IMG/VR virus record: IMGVR_UViG_3300036846_000590
Span: 1 to 36,778 of that record
Direction: 5' to 3' (one strand)
From: a virus
Length of the DNA stretch: 36,778 nucleotides
In this document: one piece after another, positions 21,775 to 27,853 of the stretch
Layout: every line of letters begins with the position of its first letter
Position numbering within the stretch: position 1 is the stretch's first letter
Position numbers and translations under genes: made by a program
The notes under the pieces: generated by a model
Databases searched by the model: none
Told to the model about the DNA's origin: nothing
Seen by the model: only the letters and a program-made list of their open reading frames with translations

Positions 21775-22212
21775 TCACTCCAGTCCGTAGATTTCCGGGT
21801 TGGCGAGGCGACGTAACACCATGTCGTGACACAAATCGAGTTGGAATGTGTCGAGTTCCCCGCCGCTGACCTCGTCGCACAAGTCACGAATCATGTCGAG
21901 GGGTGGCCTGCGCTTTGCCACCTGATCGGCGATCGGCGCGAGCTTGGTGTGGAGTCGCTTTGTGGTACTCATCAGTGATTCCCTTTCGAGTTTCTCGGTT
22001 TTCAGGTTGAGCTTGGCGGGTCTGGTTCTGAACTCACCCACCTGTACATACACCGGGTCCAGCCGGTTACCGTAGTCATCGACTTCGTAGAACCACTGGA
22101 TGATGTCATCCACAAGGTTCCCCCATTCCGCCCAGACGTGGACCCAAGGTTCACCTTCGGGTTTGTAAGTGAGCCGACAGTACTGTTGTCCGTTTTCCAG
22201 ATACCGTTTCAC
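21775..22212 (-). CDS. Hypothetical protein
   Basis: 145 residues from GTG at 22212 (GGAGGTGCC directly before); a longer frame would read back through the leader hairpin and terminator and is rejected. The N-terminal ~80 residues (YLENGQQYCRLTYKPEGEPWVHVWAEWGNLVDDIIQWFYEV) form an aromatic beta domain. The C-terminal part (MSTTKRLHTKLAPIADQVAKRRPPLDMIRDLCDEVSGGELDTF) is helical and could be a separate gene from an internal ATG with a weak AAGGGA site. I keep it as one gene. No family recognised. Confidence 0.65.
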   Translation of the reverse strand: MKRYLENGQQYCRLTYKPEGEPWVHVWAEWGNLVDDIIQWFYEVDDYGNRLDPVYVQVGEFRTRPAKLNLKTEKLERESLMSTTKRLHTKLAPIADQVAKRRPPLDMIRDLCDEVSGGELDTFQLDLCHDMVLRRLANPEIYGLE

Positions 22213-22226
22213 GGCACCTCCTTCCT

Positions 22227-22244
22227 GTGACGCTAGCTCGTCAC
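22227..22244 (-). promoter_or_regulatory. Leader hairpin with CTAG loop
   Basis: Palindrome GTGACGCTAGCTCGTCAC, arms GTGACG/CGTCAC, 14 bases upstream of the GTG start at 22212. Confidence 0.75.
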
Positions 22245-22254
22245 ACACTAACAC

Positions 22255-22286
22255 AAAACCCGGCGAGCCGAAGCCCGCCGGGTTTT
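22255..22286 (-). terminator. Intrinsic terminator (twin of 22664-22693)
   Basis: Arms AAAACCCGGCG (22255-22265) and CGCCGGGTTTT (22276-22286). Bases 22255-22284 are identical to 22664-22693. Confidence 0.85.
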
Positions 22287-22291
22287 GCGCT

Positions 22292-22627
22292 CTACAGGTT
22301 GTCGAACATCGCGAAGATGTCACTGAGCGGTGTCTGGTTATCGAACGTGTGCAACACACCACCCTGAAGTGATCTGTCACGCATTTCGATGGAGCGTATG
22401 GTGTGGTTGTAGACGAAGGCATAACGGTGATTGTTCACCGTCATCCACAACACGTTCGCCATCGAGCCGTTGAAGGTCTTGACCTCGATAGCCTCGCCTC
22501 GCCAGACGACCCCGCCAATGAGCGTCAACACAACCTGACGCACCTTGTTGGCGTGGTGACCGGCACGGTCAATCACGCCTACAGCGTACTCCTGGAGTGC
22601 GCTAATGTCACTTACGGCTAGTACCAT
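22292..22627 (-). CDS. Hypothetical protein
   Basis: 111 residues from ATG at 22627 (MVLAVSDISALQEYAVGVID) with GAGAGGAAG upstream. Residues 10-35 are helical (HHANKVRQVVLTLIGGVVWRG), then a beta-rich part (VKTFNGSMANVLWMTVNNHRYAFVYNHTIRSIEM) and a C-terminal helix (LSDIFAMFDNL). No family recognised. It is a single-gene unit between two nearly identical terminators. Confidence 0.65.
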   Translation of the reverse strand: MVLAVSDISALQEYAVGVIDRAGHHANKVRQVVLTLIGGVVWRGEAIEVKTFNGSMANVLWMTVNNHRYAFVYNHTIRSIEMRDRSLQGGVLHTFDNQTPLSDIFAMFDNL

Positions 22628-22644
22628 GTTACTTCCTCTCATCG

Positions 22645-22660
22645 TTGGTGTGTACACCAA
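22645..22660 (-). promoter_or_regulatory. Leader hairpin variant without CTAG
   Basis: Arms TTGGTGT and ACACCAA with a two-base spacer, at the same place in the cassette as the CTAG hairpins but with unrelated arm sequence. Confidence 0.5.
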
Positions 22661-22663
22661 AAG

Positions 22664-22693
22664 AAAACCCGGCGAGCCGAAGCCCGCCGGGTT
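22664..22693 (-). terminator. Intrinsic terminator (twin of 22255-22284)
   Basis: Arms AACCCGGCG (22666-22674) and CGCCGGGTT (22685-22693); 30 bases identical to the terminator 400 bases to the left. Confidence 0.8.
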
Positions 22694-22697
22694 AGTG

Positions 22698-22907
22698 CTA
22701 CTTGAACATGTGTAAAGCGGCCAGGACACTGATCGCGACGCCGATGACACTCGCCATACCGAAGACCACGACGATGATGCCGGTGAACATGGTCATGAGT
22801 GACGGTTTACTGTCGATCTTGGCTTCGAGGCGAATGATGTCGATGTGTAACTCAGTACGCATCGACATCAGATCGTTGTGTAGTGTGTCTAGTGTTACCT
22901 CGGCCAT
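22698..22907 (-). CDS. Small membrane protein
   Basis: 69 residues from ATG at 22907 (MAEVTLDTLHNDLMSMRTEL). The first 35 residues are an amphipathic helix with heptad spacing (LHIDIIRLEAKIDSK), then a C-terminal span (LMTMFTGIIVVVFGMASVIGVAISVLAALHMF). A common phage architecture for small tail-anchored or holin-like membrane proteins. GGAGGAGTGAC precedes the start, which is one base after the previous stop. Confidence 0.65.
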   Translation of the reverse strand: MAEVTLDTLHNDLMSMRTELHIDIIRLEAKIDSKPSLMTMFTGIIVVVFGMASVIGVAISVLAALHMFK

Positions 22908-22908
22908 G

Positions 22909-23385
22909 TCACTCCTCCATCTTCCGCTGACACTCTGGTCCGATGCCAATTTCGACACTCGACGGGACCGTTAAAGTTCTGCCACACCGGCCACATTTTC
23001 CAGCATGACGGACCACCATATCGGTCGGGAGGTGACCGCGCTCGACATGGTTCCAGAAGTAGACAAAGCCTTTGACGCAGGGTGCATCGGCCTTGAACTT
23101 CGCCTTGGCGGTCTGCCGGAACAGGCAGCCGTTTAGCCGGGTTTCGATCAGCCCGATGTAGTTGTAGTCACTGTCGTTGTTCGGGCCGGTCAGGACACCG
23201 ACAAACCAGCGGTTTGCCGGTTCACCGTTGTCGTCCTTGGCGCGTGCCACTTTGTAGGTGAAGTGTTTCCCGGTGCGGCGCGACTCGAGAGTGATCGTCG
23301 CGTTACCGGCAGTGGTGTACGAGGCAGCGTCAGCGGCATCGGTGAAACCGTTGACGTTGACCAAGCCGTTGTCATCGTGTGTCAT
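22909..23385 (-). CDS. DUF6011-type zinc-binding phage protein
   Basis: 158 residues. The C-terminus (HAGKCGRCGRTLTVPSSVEIGIGPECQRKMEE) is the DUF6011 signature: C-x2-C, a LTxPxSxxxGIGPxC treble-clef-like zinc site. The N-terminal part (ATITLESRRTGKHFTYKVARAKDDNG...WFVGVLTGPNNDSDYNYIGLI) is the beta domain commonly fused to it. Family function is unknown; nucleic acid binding is a common suggestion. RBS is AAGGAACC; its leader has CTAG but no perfect hairpin. Confidence 0.85.
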   Translation of the reverse strand: MTHDDNGLVNVNGFTDAADAASYTTAGNATITLESRRTGKHFTYKVARAKDDNGEPANRWFVGVLTGPNNDSDYNYIGLIETRLNGCLFRQTAKAKFKADAPCVKGFVYFWNHVERGHLPTDMVVRHAGKCGRCGRTLTVPSSVEIGIGPECQRKMEE

Positions 23386-23426
23386 CGTTAAGGTTCCTTC
23401 CTAGAATAAGGATCACACATAAAGAA

Positions 23427-23454
23427 AACCCCCGGCTCTTGCAAGCCGGGGGTT
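23427..23454 (-). terminator. Intrinsic terminator
   Basis: Arms AACCCCCGGCT (23427-23437) and AGCCGGGGGTT (23444-23454); ends the unit 23459-24154. Confidence 0.85.
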
Positions 23455-23458
23455 CCTT

Positions 23459-23674
23459 TTAAGCCTTCAGGATGACAAAATCCTCCAGGCGGTTGTAGCG
23501 GATGCGGACATGCTGGCCGGTCCAGTCACCTTTGCTGGTGTACTTGCCGTCCCAGCGGTTACCGATGTCGGCGATGAGGAAGTCCTTATTGGCGTTCCAG
23601 TCCTTTTTGACCGCTTCCTCGTCTTTGTAGTCACGCCCGTAGGCGGGAACCAAGTTCACGGCGTATGTGGGCAT
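23459..23674 (-). CDS. Small conserved-looking phage protein
   Basis: 71 residues, MPTYAVNLVPAYGRDYKDEEAVKKDWNANKDFLIADI followed by GNRWDGKYTSK and VRIRYNRLEDFVIL. The N-terminal 'MPTYxVNLVPAYGRDYK...VxxDWxxxKDF' line is one I recognise from many phages; function unknown. It ends the three-gene unit 23459-24154. Confidence 0.75.
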   Translation of the reverse strand: MPTYAVNLVPAYGRDYKDEEAVKKDWNANKDFLIADIGNRWDGKYTSKGDWTGQHVRIRYNRLEDFVILKA

Positions 23675-23683
23675 TGTTACCTC

Positions 23684-23962
23684 CTACTCGTTGATGATGG
23701 TGAGCTTCAGATCAAGGTGAGCCTTGGACTGTGACTCGAAGCGCATCAGCTTCCAGTCGCGTTGTCCCTGCACCACCTGGACAACCTCGAACACCACCTC
23801 GCCGTGGGTCTTCTCGTTGCGGATAGTGACCAACGTGTTGAAGGTGTGACCGTGACGTTGCCACAGGTTACTGAAGTACCCGACAAACGTCTTAGTCTTG
23901 GCATCGTAGGTGAACAGGGTGGCCGGGATCACCTCGTTGTGAAGTGCTTTTCTACCGGACAT
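23684..23962 (-). CDS. Hypothetical protein
   Basis: 92 residues, MSGRKALHNEVIPATLFTYDAKTKTFVGYFSNLWQRHG... a mostly beta protein (GEVVFEVVQVVQGQRDWKLMRFESQSKAHLDLKLTIINE). GAGGTACAC precedes it. No family recognised. Confidence 0.65.
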   Translation of the reverse strand: MSGRKALHNEVIPATLFTYDAKTKTFVGYFSNLWQRHGHTFNTLVTIRNEKTHGEVVFEVVQVVQGQRDWKLMRFESQSKAHLDLKLTIINE

Positions 23963-23971
23963 GTGTACCTC

Positions 23972-24154
23972 CTAAAGTTTCATCATCAGCCGCTGCGCAG
24001 CAAACAGTGCCTGTTGCGCCTCGATCAGCTTGGTGACAATCTCGTCCGGCAGTTCGAGCGGCTGCATCGATGCCTTGGCGCGGACGATCAACTTGCTGAT
24101 CGTTTCGCCAGCATCGAACATCGTGCCGTAGGCAGCTTTTTGTAACTCGTTCAT
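23972..24154 (-). CDS. Small helical hypothetical protein
   Basis: 60 residues, MNELQKAAYGTMFDAGETISKLIVRAKASMQPLELPDEIVTKLIEAQQALFAAQRLMMKL, two helices joined by a Pro/Leu turn. Its leader has CTAG directly at the Shine-Dalgarno (CCTCCTAG on plus). No family recognised. Confidence 0.65.
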   Translation of the reverse strand: MNELQKAAYGTMFDAGETISKLIVRAKASMQPLELPDEIVTKLIEAQQALFAAQRLMMKL

Positions 24155-24184
24155 GTGTACCTCCTAGCAGGTTACACATAAAGA

Positions 24185-24212
24185 AACCCCCACCGGTCAC
24201 CCGGCGGGGGTT
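24185..24212 (-). terminator. Intrinsic terminator
   Basis: Arms AACCCCC plus CCGG (24185-24196, one-base bulge) and CCGG plus GGGGGTT (24201-24212). Ends the gene at 24218. Confidence 0.8.
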
Positions 24213-24217
24213 GGTGT

Positions 24218-24613
24218 CTAATCATTGAAGTCCCACGGGAGCGCGCTCCACGCTTCCGAGTGCTGAACCACGCCGCCGAGTTTCTTGGCCCACTGTTCGG
24301 TCAGAGCTTCGCTGATCGCGTCCAGTTCCTGGTACAGCGGCTTCTCGGGCACGTTGCCCTCGCTGCACTGGTAGATCAGGCACTCCAGCGCCTTGAACTG
24401 CGCGAGCGTGGTGTCGTCCTGGTGCTCGCGGTGTTTGTAGGTGAACCGCGTTGGCTTGTCATTGTACCGCTGGCGTAACGCTTCCATGTTGAGCCGGTAC
24501 AGCCGGGCACCAAACTTGTCGGCGTTGTCACCTTCGATCGCTTGGTTGCGGAAGGCAAACACTAGACTGACGACACGATCGATCGTCCCGTCGCTGACCA
24601 AAAATGCTGACAT
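24218..24613 (-). CDS. Hypothetical protein
   Basis: 131 residues; the second of two adjacent ATGs (24613) is preferred because it sits five bases after GGAGG. The sequence MSAFLVSDGTIDRVVSLVFAF... with RLYRLNMEALRQRYND and a C-terminal LGGVVQHSEAWSALPW is a pattern I associate with small phage proteins. Mostly helical and acidic. No function known. It is a single-gene unit with a full hairpin cassette. Confidence 0.75.
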   Translation of the reverse strand: MSAFLVSDGTIDRVVSLVFAFRNQAIEGDNADKFGARLYRLNMEALRQRYNDKPTRFTYKHREHQDDTTLAQFKALECLIYQCSEGNVPEKPLYQELDAISEALTEQWAKKLGGVVQHSEAWSALPWDFND

Positions 24614-24628
24614 CATTACCTCCGTTTA

Positions 24629-24646
24629 GTGACGCTAGATCGTCAC
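24629..24646 (-). promoter_or_regulatory. Leader hairpin with CTAG loop
   Basis: Arms GTGACG and CGTCAC around CTAGAT, ahead of the start at 24613. Confidence 0.75.
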
Positions 24647-24655
24647 ACATAAAGA

Positions 24656-24682
24656 AACCCTCCCGGTCTGACCGGGAGGGTT
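24656..24682 (-). terminator. Intrinsic terminator
   Basis: Perfect 12-base arms AACCCTCCCGGT (24656-24667) and ACCGGGAGGGTT (24671-24682). Confidence 0.85.
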
Positions 24683-24689
24683 CTGTGTG

Positions 24690-25052
24690 TCACTTAGGCT
24701 CGACGCCACCAGTGGGTAGCAGCTTGGCGACGATCTCCTCGCCAAGCTCAGCGGTACCGTCCTCAACACCGCCGTTGATCGCCCGGCAGATAAACTGCCA
24801 GACATACGGATCGGTGATGTCGCGTTCGGTGTCCTCACTGTCTTGCGCACTGCGCCGCCGGACCACGATGCTGGCGGTCGGCTTCTTTTGCCGCTCATCA
24901 GTGTTGTAGTCGTAACCGGCGCGGAGCGGGTGATTCGACCACCCGAACCCGTTGTGCTTGCCCGGTTCCCAATCCGGCGGGAACATCTCGCCGACATTGA
25001 GCAAGTGAATCTCGTAGCTCTCGTTCGGCGTCTTGATCGTCAGTACCTTCAT
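24690..25052 (-). CDS. Hypothetical protein
   Basis: 120 residues, MKVLTIKTPNESYEIHLLNVGEMFPPDWEPGKHNGFGW... then a basic/acidic stretch (DERQKKPTASIVVRRRSAQDSEDTERD) and a helical end (WQFICRAINGGVEDGTAELGEEIVAKLL). GGAGG lies close before the ATG. No family recognised. Single-gene unit. Confidence 0.65.
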   Translation of the reverse strand: MKVLTIKTPNESYEIHLLNVGEMFPPDWEPGKHNGFGWSNHPLRAGYDYNTDERQKKPTASIVVRRRSAQDSEDTERDITDPYVWQFICRAINGGVEDGTAELGEEIVAKLLPTGGVEPK

Positions 25053-25064
25053 CGTACCTCCTTA

Positions 25065-25082
25065 GTGACGCTAGATCGTCAC
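25065..25082 (-). promoter_or_regulatory. Leader hairpin with CTAG loop
   Basis: Arms GTGACG and CGTCAC around CTAGAT, 13 bases upstream of the start at 25052. Confidence 0.75.
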
Positions 25083-25091
25083 ACATAAAGA

Positions 25092-25122
25092 AACCCCCGG
25101 CACCCTATAAGTGCCGGGGGTT
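25092..25122 (-). terminator. Intrinsic terminator
   Basis: Perfect arms AACCCCCGGCAC (25092-25103) and GTGCCGGGGGTT (25111-25122). Confidence 0.85.
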
Positions 25123-25126
25123 GGAG

Positions 25127-25375
25127 TTATTGCCAATCCCTCTCCCATCGCTTGGCGGCGGCGAGTGCCGATTCGAGCGTAGCGTGCCAGGACAATGCCG
25201 CGCCGTAGTAACTGTTGGCTCGCTGAACAAAGAATGGGCGCTTGCGCCGCTCGGTGACCCAACGGCTCTTCCAGCGTAGTGACTGGTGCGCGACGACAAA
25301 CCCGATCTTGCCCTTTACATCGGGCCAGCGGATGGTGTCGGTGGCACCGGGGGTGCCCTCGATAACGCGGATCAT
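25127..25375 (-). CDS. Small hypothetical protein
   Basis: 82 residues from ATG at 25375 (MIRVIEGTPGATDTIRWPDV); the ATG shares its A with the upstream TGA (TGATG). The end (AALSWHATLESALAAAKRWERDW) is a basic amphipathic helix and the middle is beta-rich (GKIGFVVAHQSLRWKSRWV). No family recognised. Coupled with the gene at 25375-25671. Confidence 0.65.
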   Translation of the reverse strand: MIRVIEGTPGATDTIRWPDVKGKIGFVVAHQSLRWKSRWVTERRKRPFFVQRANSYYGAALSWHATLESALAAAKRWERDWQ

Positions 25376-25671
25376 CAGAAGCCCTCCTTTTCGAGCATGG
25401 CAAGCTGACGCTTGGTGGCGTAACCGCACTCGCGGGCGTCGTAAGCCCGGCGCAGCGCGTCTTCCCGTTTGGCGGTGTGACCGGAACGCCGCTCTTCGAC
25501 GGTGAACCGGCGACCCCAATCATCGGTGTAGGTCTGACCGACCTTCATCGAGGAATAGAAATCGGCATGCAAGCCGAGTTCCCAGAACATCGCGTCGAGC
25601 GCGGCCTGTTGGGTCTGGTAGACTTTGGTATGAACACCGTCTTCGGCTCGATTGATCAGAACGTAAGACAT
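25375..25671 (-). CDS. Hypothetical protein
   Basis: 98 residues from ATG at 25671 with AGGAG seven bases upstream. The sequence MSYVLINRAEDGVHTKVYQTQQAALDAMFWEL... contains a short beta lead and a later basic helix (RRFTVEERRSGHTAKREDALRRAYDARE). No family recognised. The leader upstream (25672-25834) is unusually long for this region. Confidence 0.65.
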   Translation of the reverse strand: MSYVLINRAEDGVHTKVYQTQQAALDAMFWELGLHADFYSSMKVGQTYTDDWGRRFTVEERRSGHTAKREDALRRAYDARECGYATKRQLAMLEKEGF

Positions 25672-25711
25672 CACTGATTCTCCTTTGTGTCATCGTGTTT
25701 CACGGCAGCGT

Positions 25712-25770
25712 CGAGTGGACTCGGCTTCTTAAGGGAGCGGAACGGCGTCACTGTTGCCGGTGAACCGGCG
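25712..25770. promoter_or_regulatory. Palindromes in a long leader
   Basis: The 160-base gap between the start at 25671 and the terminator at 25835 contains CGAGT/ACTCG around GG (25712-25723) and GCCGGT/ACCGGC around GA (near 25757-25770). No long frame with a ribosome site is present; it may hold a promoter or operator. Confidence 0.4.
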
Positions 25771-25834
25771 GCGAGTGTTAGTCGCCTTATTGAGGTAGCA
25801 GGTTCGCAGTTTCGTTGCTGTCACTTAAAGCAAA

Positions 25835-25860
25835 ACCCCCGGTCACGAATGACCGGGGGT
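25835..25860 (-). terminator. Intrinsic terminator
   Basis: Arms ACCCCCGGTC (25835-25844) and GACCGGGGGT (25851-25860), AAAA to the left. Ends the gene at 25866. Confidence 0.8.
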
Positions 25861-25865
25861 GGGTG

Positions 25866-26072
25866 TTACCAGCGATTCAGGCTGGCGTTACCAGCATCGT
25901 TCACCCACGCCTTGATGATGTCGGCGTTTTGGTTGATGCTGCGCAGCGTAAGCTCCAGGTTATGCAGCGACAGGCTGTCGGTGGCGTTCAGGTCTTGCAG
26001 TGCCACAACCTCGTTGGCAATCTTGAGCGCGGCGCGCAGGACGGATGCCGTGCTCTTTAGGTCGTGTCGCAT
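25866..26072 (-). CDS. Small helical hypothetical protein
   Basis: 68 residues, MRHDLKSTASVLRAALKIANEVVALQDLNATDSLSLHNLELTLRSI..., a two-helix protein ending AGNASLNRW. AAGGAGT precedes the start, which is 6 bases after the previous stop. No family recognised. Confidence 0.65.
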   Translation of the reverse strand: MRHDLKSTASVLRAALKIANEVVALQDLNATDSLSLHNLELTLRSINQNADIIKAWVNDAGNASLNRW

Positions 26073-26078
26073 TAGTCA

Positions 26079-26417
26079 CTACTCCTTTTTCTGGTCAGGG
26101 GTCTTGCGGGCGGCGACCCGCACGCTGGCCTTGCGCACCGATTCCTTGGAGTGCTCGGCGACCCAGTCGTCACCCATCTCGGTTTTGATGAGATCGGCAT
26201 CGAGTGATGTTACCGCGCACTCCGCGACGATCGTCGCGGTGTACAGGTGACCGTCGATGTACTTCCGGTTCCCGGCCCTCGCCAGCAACTCGGCGACCGC
26301 TGCCTTCTTCTGTTTCTCGAAGTCGGCGACAACAGCGGCGAGTGAGCCGATCTTGTCAACCAGAGCGGCGGTGTCGATGCTGCCGATGTCGGCAGGTTTC
26401 TTCGTCTTGGCTTTCAT
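26079..26417 (-). CDS. Hypothetical protein
   Basis: 112 residues from ATG at 26417 (MKAKTKKPADIGSIDTAALVDKIG). The first ~45 residues are a charged helix; a beta segment (RKYIDGHLYTATIVAECAVTSLD) follows, then KTEMGDDWVAEHSKESVRKASVRVAARKT with a basic tail. This resembles small phage proteins with a 'DADLIKxEMGxxWxxxHSK' block, for which I know no function. GAAGGAG precedes the start. Confidence 0.65.
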   Translation of the reverse strand: MKAKTKKPADIGSIDTAALVDKIGSLAAVVADFEKQKKAAVAELLARAGNRKYIDGHLYTATIVAECAVTSLDADLIKTEMGDDWVAEHSKESVRKASVRVAARKTPDQKKE

Positions 26418-26431
26418 CGTTACTCCTTCGT

Positions 26432-26445
26432 GGTCCCTAGTGACC
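26432..26445 (-). promoter_or_regulatory. Leader hairpin with CTAG loop (short)
   Basis: GGTC/GACC arms around CCTAGT in the leader of the gene starting at 26417. Confidence 0.55.
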
Positions 26446-26457
26446 CACACATAAAAG

Positions 26458-26489
26458 AAAACCCCCGACACCTGGATGCCGGGGGTTTT
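26458..26489 (-). terminator. Intrinsic terminator
   Basis: AAAACCCCCG arm with an internal bulge pairs with CCGGGGGTTTT (26477-26489); ends the gene at 26492. Confidence 0.8.
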
Positions 26490-26491
26490 GG

Positions 26492-26692
26492 CTAGATCGC
26501 CTCAAGGTGACCATCGACCCAACGGTAGTTCGGCGGGTCGTCACTCTCGACAACGCGCTTGTCGCGCACCGCGAACCAGCGCAGCATCAGAGCGCAGACA
26601 TTGGCCTGGGCTTCCTCGCGGGTGGCGAAGCGGAGTTGGTTGCCAACCCATTTACCGGAACTGTCGGCGATCACTTCAGGCTTAAAGCTCAT
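26492..26692 (-). CDS. Small conserved-looking phage protein
   Basis: 66 residues from ATG at 26692 (MSFKPEVIADSSGKWVGNQLRFATREEAQANV). The line 'GKWxGNxLRFATREEAxANVxxLMxRWFAVRxxRVxESDDPxNYRW' is familiar to me as a recurring small phage protein; it is a two-layer alpha-beta fold of unknown function. GAGAGC precedes the ATG. Its leader carries a CTAG and then an 8-base-arm palindrome. Confidence 0.75.
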   Translation of the reverse strand: MSFKPEVIADSSGKWVGNQLRFATREEAQANVCALMLRWFAVRDKRVVESDDPPNYRWVDGHLEAI

Positions 26693-26726
26693 CGTTGCTC
26701 TCCTAGTTAGAGCGTTCTCGGGAACC

Positions 26727-26749
26727 CGGTGACCAACCACTGGTCACCG
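26727..26749 (-). promoter_or_regulatory. Leader hairpin variant
   Basis: Arms CGGTGACCA (26727-26735) and TGGTCACCG (26741-26749) with five-base loop. It occupies the same slot as the CTAG hairpins; the CTAG here lies next to the start instead. Confidence 0.6.
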
Positions 26750-26761
26750 ACTTCACACACA

Positions 26762-26798
26762 GAGAAAACCCCGGCACCTTTCGATGCCGGGGTTTCTC
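26762..26798 (-). terminator. Intrinsic terminator
   Basis: Arms from GAGAAAACCCCGGCA (26762-26776) and TGCCGGGGTTTCTC (26785-26798). Terminator of the next unit to the right. Confidence 0.8.
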
Positions 26799-26936
26799 TC
26801 GCCGCGAAGGAGGAGATTGTACCTCCGCGAGATGTCGGTGTTGTTCCCTCAACGCCGAAAAAGGCCGACACTTGCCGACTTGTCGGACGCGATTGCCGGG
26901 AGTGATGCACAGCTTGGACCGGCTGCCTCGCGCGGG
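26799..26936. other. Gap with an extra terminator and a possible relic leader
   Basis: About 138 bases without a convincing gene. On the minus strand the arms CCGACA/TGTCGG (26865-26886) followed by CCTTTTT form a second terminator. Further left, GCGGAGGTAC (near 26821-26830) looks like the shared GGAGGTAC ribosome site but no start codon follows, as if a gene was lost. Confidence 0.4.
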
Positions 26937-27134
26937 CTAGTTGTACTCCAGCCCGGCATCGATCATACCAGACACTAGCCCATCGGCATAGCGGTGCTCG
27001 ACAAACAGGCTGCCGCCCATCCACTGCCAGCCTTCGGACACGACGTTCTCATCGATCCATTCGCGGGCGGTGTCGGTCAGTGGGGTGATCGCGACCAGCG
27101 TGCCGTGATCAGTGACAGAGAAATCGTACAACAT
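26937..27134 (-). CDS. Small conserved-looking phage protein
   Basis: 65 residues from ATG at 27134 (MLYDFSVTDHGTLVAITPLTDTAREWIDENV). The pattern '[ML]YDFxVxDHGxLxxxxPLTDxARxWxxEN...WxGGxLxVEHRY' is one I recognise from many phages and prophages; function is unknown. It ends with LEYN. Coupled to the next gene by one base. Confidence 0.8.
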   Translation of the reverse strand: MLYDFSVTDHGTLVAITPLTDTAREWIDENVVSEGWQWMGGSLFVEHRYADGLVSGMIDAGLEYN

Positions 27135-27135
27135 G

Positions 27136-27363
27136 CTACGCACTCCTATTGGCGTGGTTTTGGGCGCAGTGCTTGCACTCAGACTGAGTGTCAATCATCA
27201 TGCCGATCTTGACCCGGCTGCGGGCGTGGCCCGGCTCCGGGTAGTGGTACACCGTGTACCATTGCGGTGCGACGGAGTGGTTGTAGGCAGGTTCAATGCT
27301 GTAGTGACCGCAATGAGTCTCGGTGGAACCCTCTTCCGACCGCTTCCATTTCAATTCGTCCAT
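27136..27363 (-). CDS. Small hypothetical protein
   Basis: 75 residues from ATG at 27363 (MDELKWKRSEEGSTETHCGHYSIEP). Two Cys/His-rich ends (THCGHYS and CKHCAQNH) could bind a metal. The WKRSEEG...SHCGxxxIEP line recurs in phage proteins, with no function known to me. GGAGGTAAC precedes the start. A CTAG hairpin is in the leader. Confidence 0.7.
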   Translation of the reverse strand: MDELKWKRSEEGSTETHCGHYSIEPAYNHSVAPQWYTVYHYPEPGHARSRVKIGMMIDTQSECKHCAQNHANRSA

Positions 27364-27375
27364 CGTTACCTCCAT

Positions 27376-27393
27376 GTGACGCTAGATCGTCAC
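27376..27393 (-). promoter_or_regulatory. Leader hairpin with CTAG loop
   Basis: Arms GTGACG and CGTCAC around CTAGAT, ahead of the start at 27363. Confidence 0.75.
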
Positions 27394-27404
27394 TATAAGA
27401 AAAA

Positions 27405-27426
27405 CCCGGTCACTTGCGTGACCGGG
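27405..27426 (-). terminator. Intrinsic terminator overlapping a stop codon
   Basis: Arms CCCGGTCAC (27405-27413) and GTGACCGGG (27418-27426). The stop of the gene at 27410-27604 lies inside the hairpin. Confidence 0.75.
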
Positions 27427-27604
27427 CTGGTATGAGGCGGACACCCTTCGCGGCGTACCGCTCGATTAGCCGAAGGAATGCCTCGGCTGAACGCTCGGTG
27501 TCGGAACTCCACCGGGCGTGGGTGATGATCCGGTCGTAGGCTTCGCGCACCGCGCGGTCCACGATGTAACCGGATTCATCGGTGATTTTGATAGGGTCAG
27601 ACAT
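27410..27604 (-). CDS. Small hypothetical protein
   Basis: 64 residues, MSDPIKITDESGYIVDRAVREAYDRIITHARWSSDTERSAEAFLRLIERYAAKGVRLIPARSRK. The end is helical and basic. GGAGGTAAC precedes it, two bases after the previous gene's stop. No family recognised. Confidence 0.65.
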   Translation of the reverse strand: MSDPIKITDESGYIVDRAVREAYDRIITHARWSSDTERSAEAFLRLIERYAAKGVRLIPARSRK

Positions 27605-27606
27605 CG

Positions 27607-27840
27607 TTACCTCCGTACAAAGGCGACACCGTTGTGCGCCAGGGTGATTGCCGTCTGTACCTGCGCCTCGCTCGGCACCACGACCGGGTAGAACCGCCCG
27701 GCAGGCGTGCTGGCGATCAGGTACCAGAGGTGCTCGTCAGTGCCGCCCAGGTTTTCCACCGTCTTGTGGAGCGCCTTTTCGGCGTTCGCGTAGGTGGCGT
27801 AGGTGCGCGACAGGTCGTCACCGAAAACTTTGTGTAACAT
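27607..27840 (-). CDS. Small hypothetical protein, first gene after the non-coding stretch
   Basis: 77 residues, MLHKVFGDDLSRTYATYANAEKALHKTVENLGGTDEHLWYLIASTPAGRFYPVVVPSEAQVQTAI... ending HNGVAFVRR. The 'TYANAEKAL...YLIAxTxAGRFxPVVxP' line is typical of small phage proteins with unknown roles. It heads the long run of small genes and carries a full hairpin cassette. Confidence 0.7.
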   Translation of the reverse strand: MLHKVFGDDLSRTYATYANAEKALHKTVENLGGTDEHLWYLIASTPAGRFYPVVVPSEAQVQTAITLAHNGVAFVRR

Positions 27841-27853
27841 CGTTTGTCTCCTT

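Noticed and set aside
25729-25824. 31-codon minus-strand frame in the 160-base leader
   Set aside because: GTG start directly after a terminator with no Shine-Dalgarno.
25687-26250. 187-codon plus-strand frame
   Set aside because: Runs against two convincing minus-strand genes and a terminator; Ser/Arg-rich composition of a shadow.
26832-26978. Plus-strand frame MSVLFPQRRKRPTLADLSDAI...
   Set aside because: The GGAGGAG is too far upstream and partly in a hairpin, and the frame runs into a recognised minus-strand gene.
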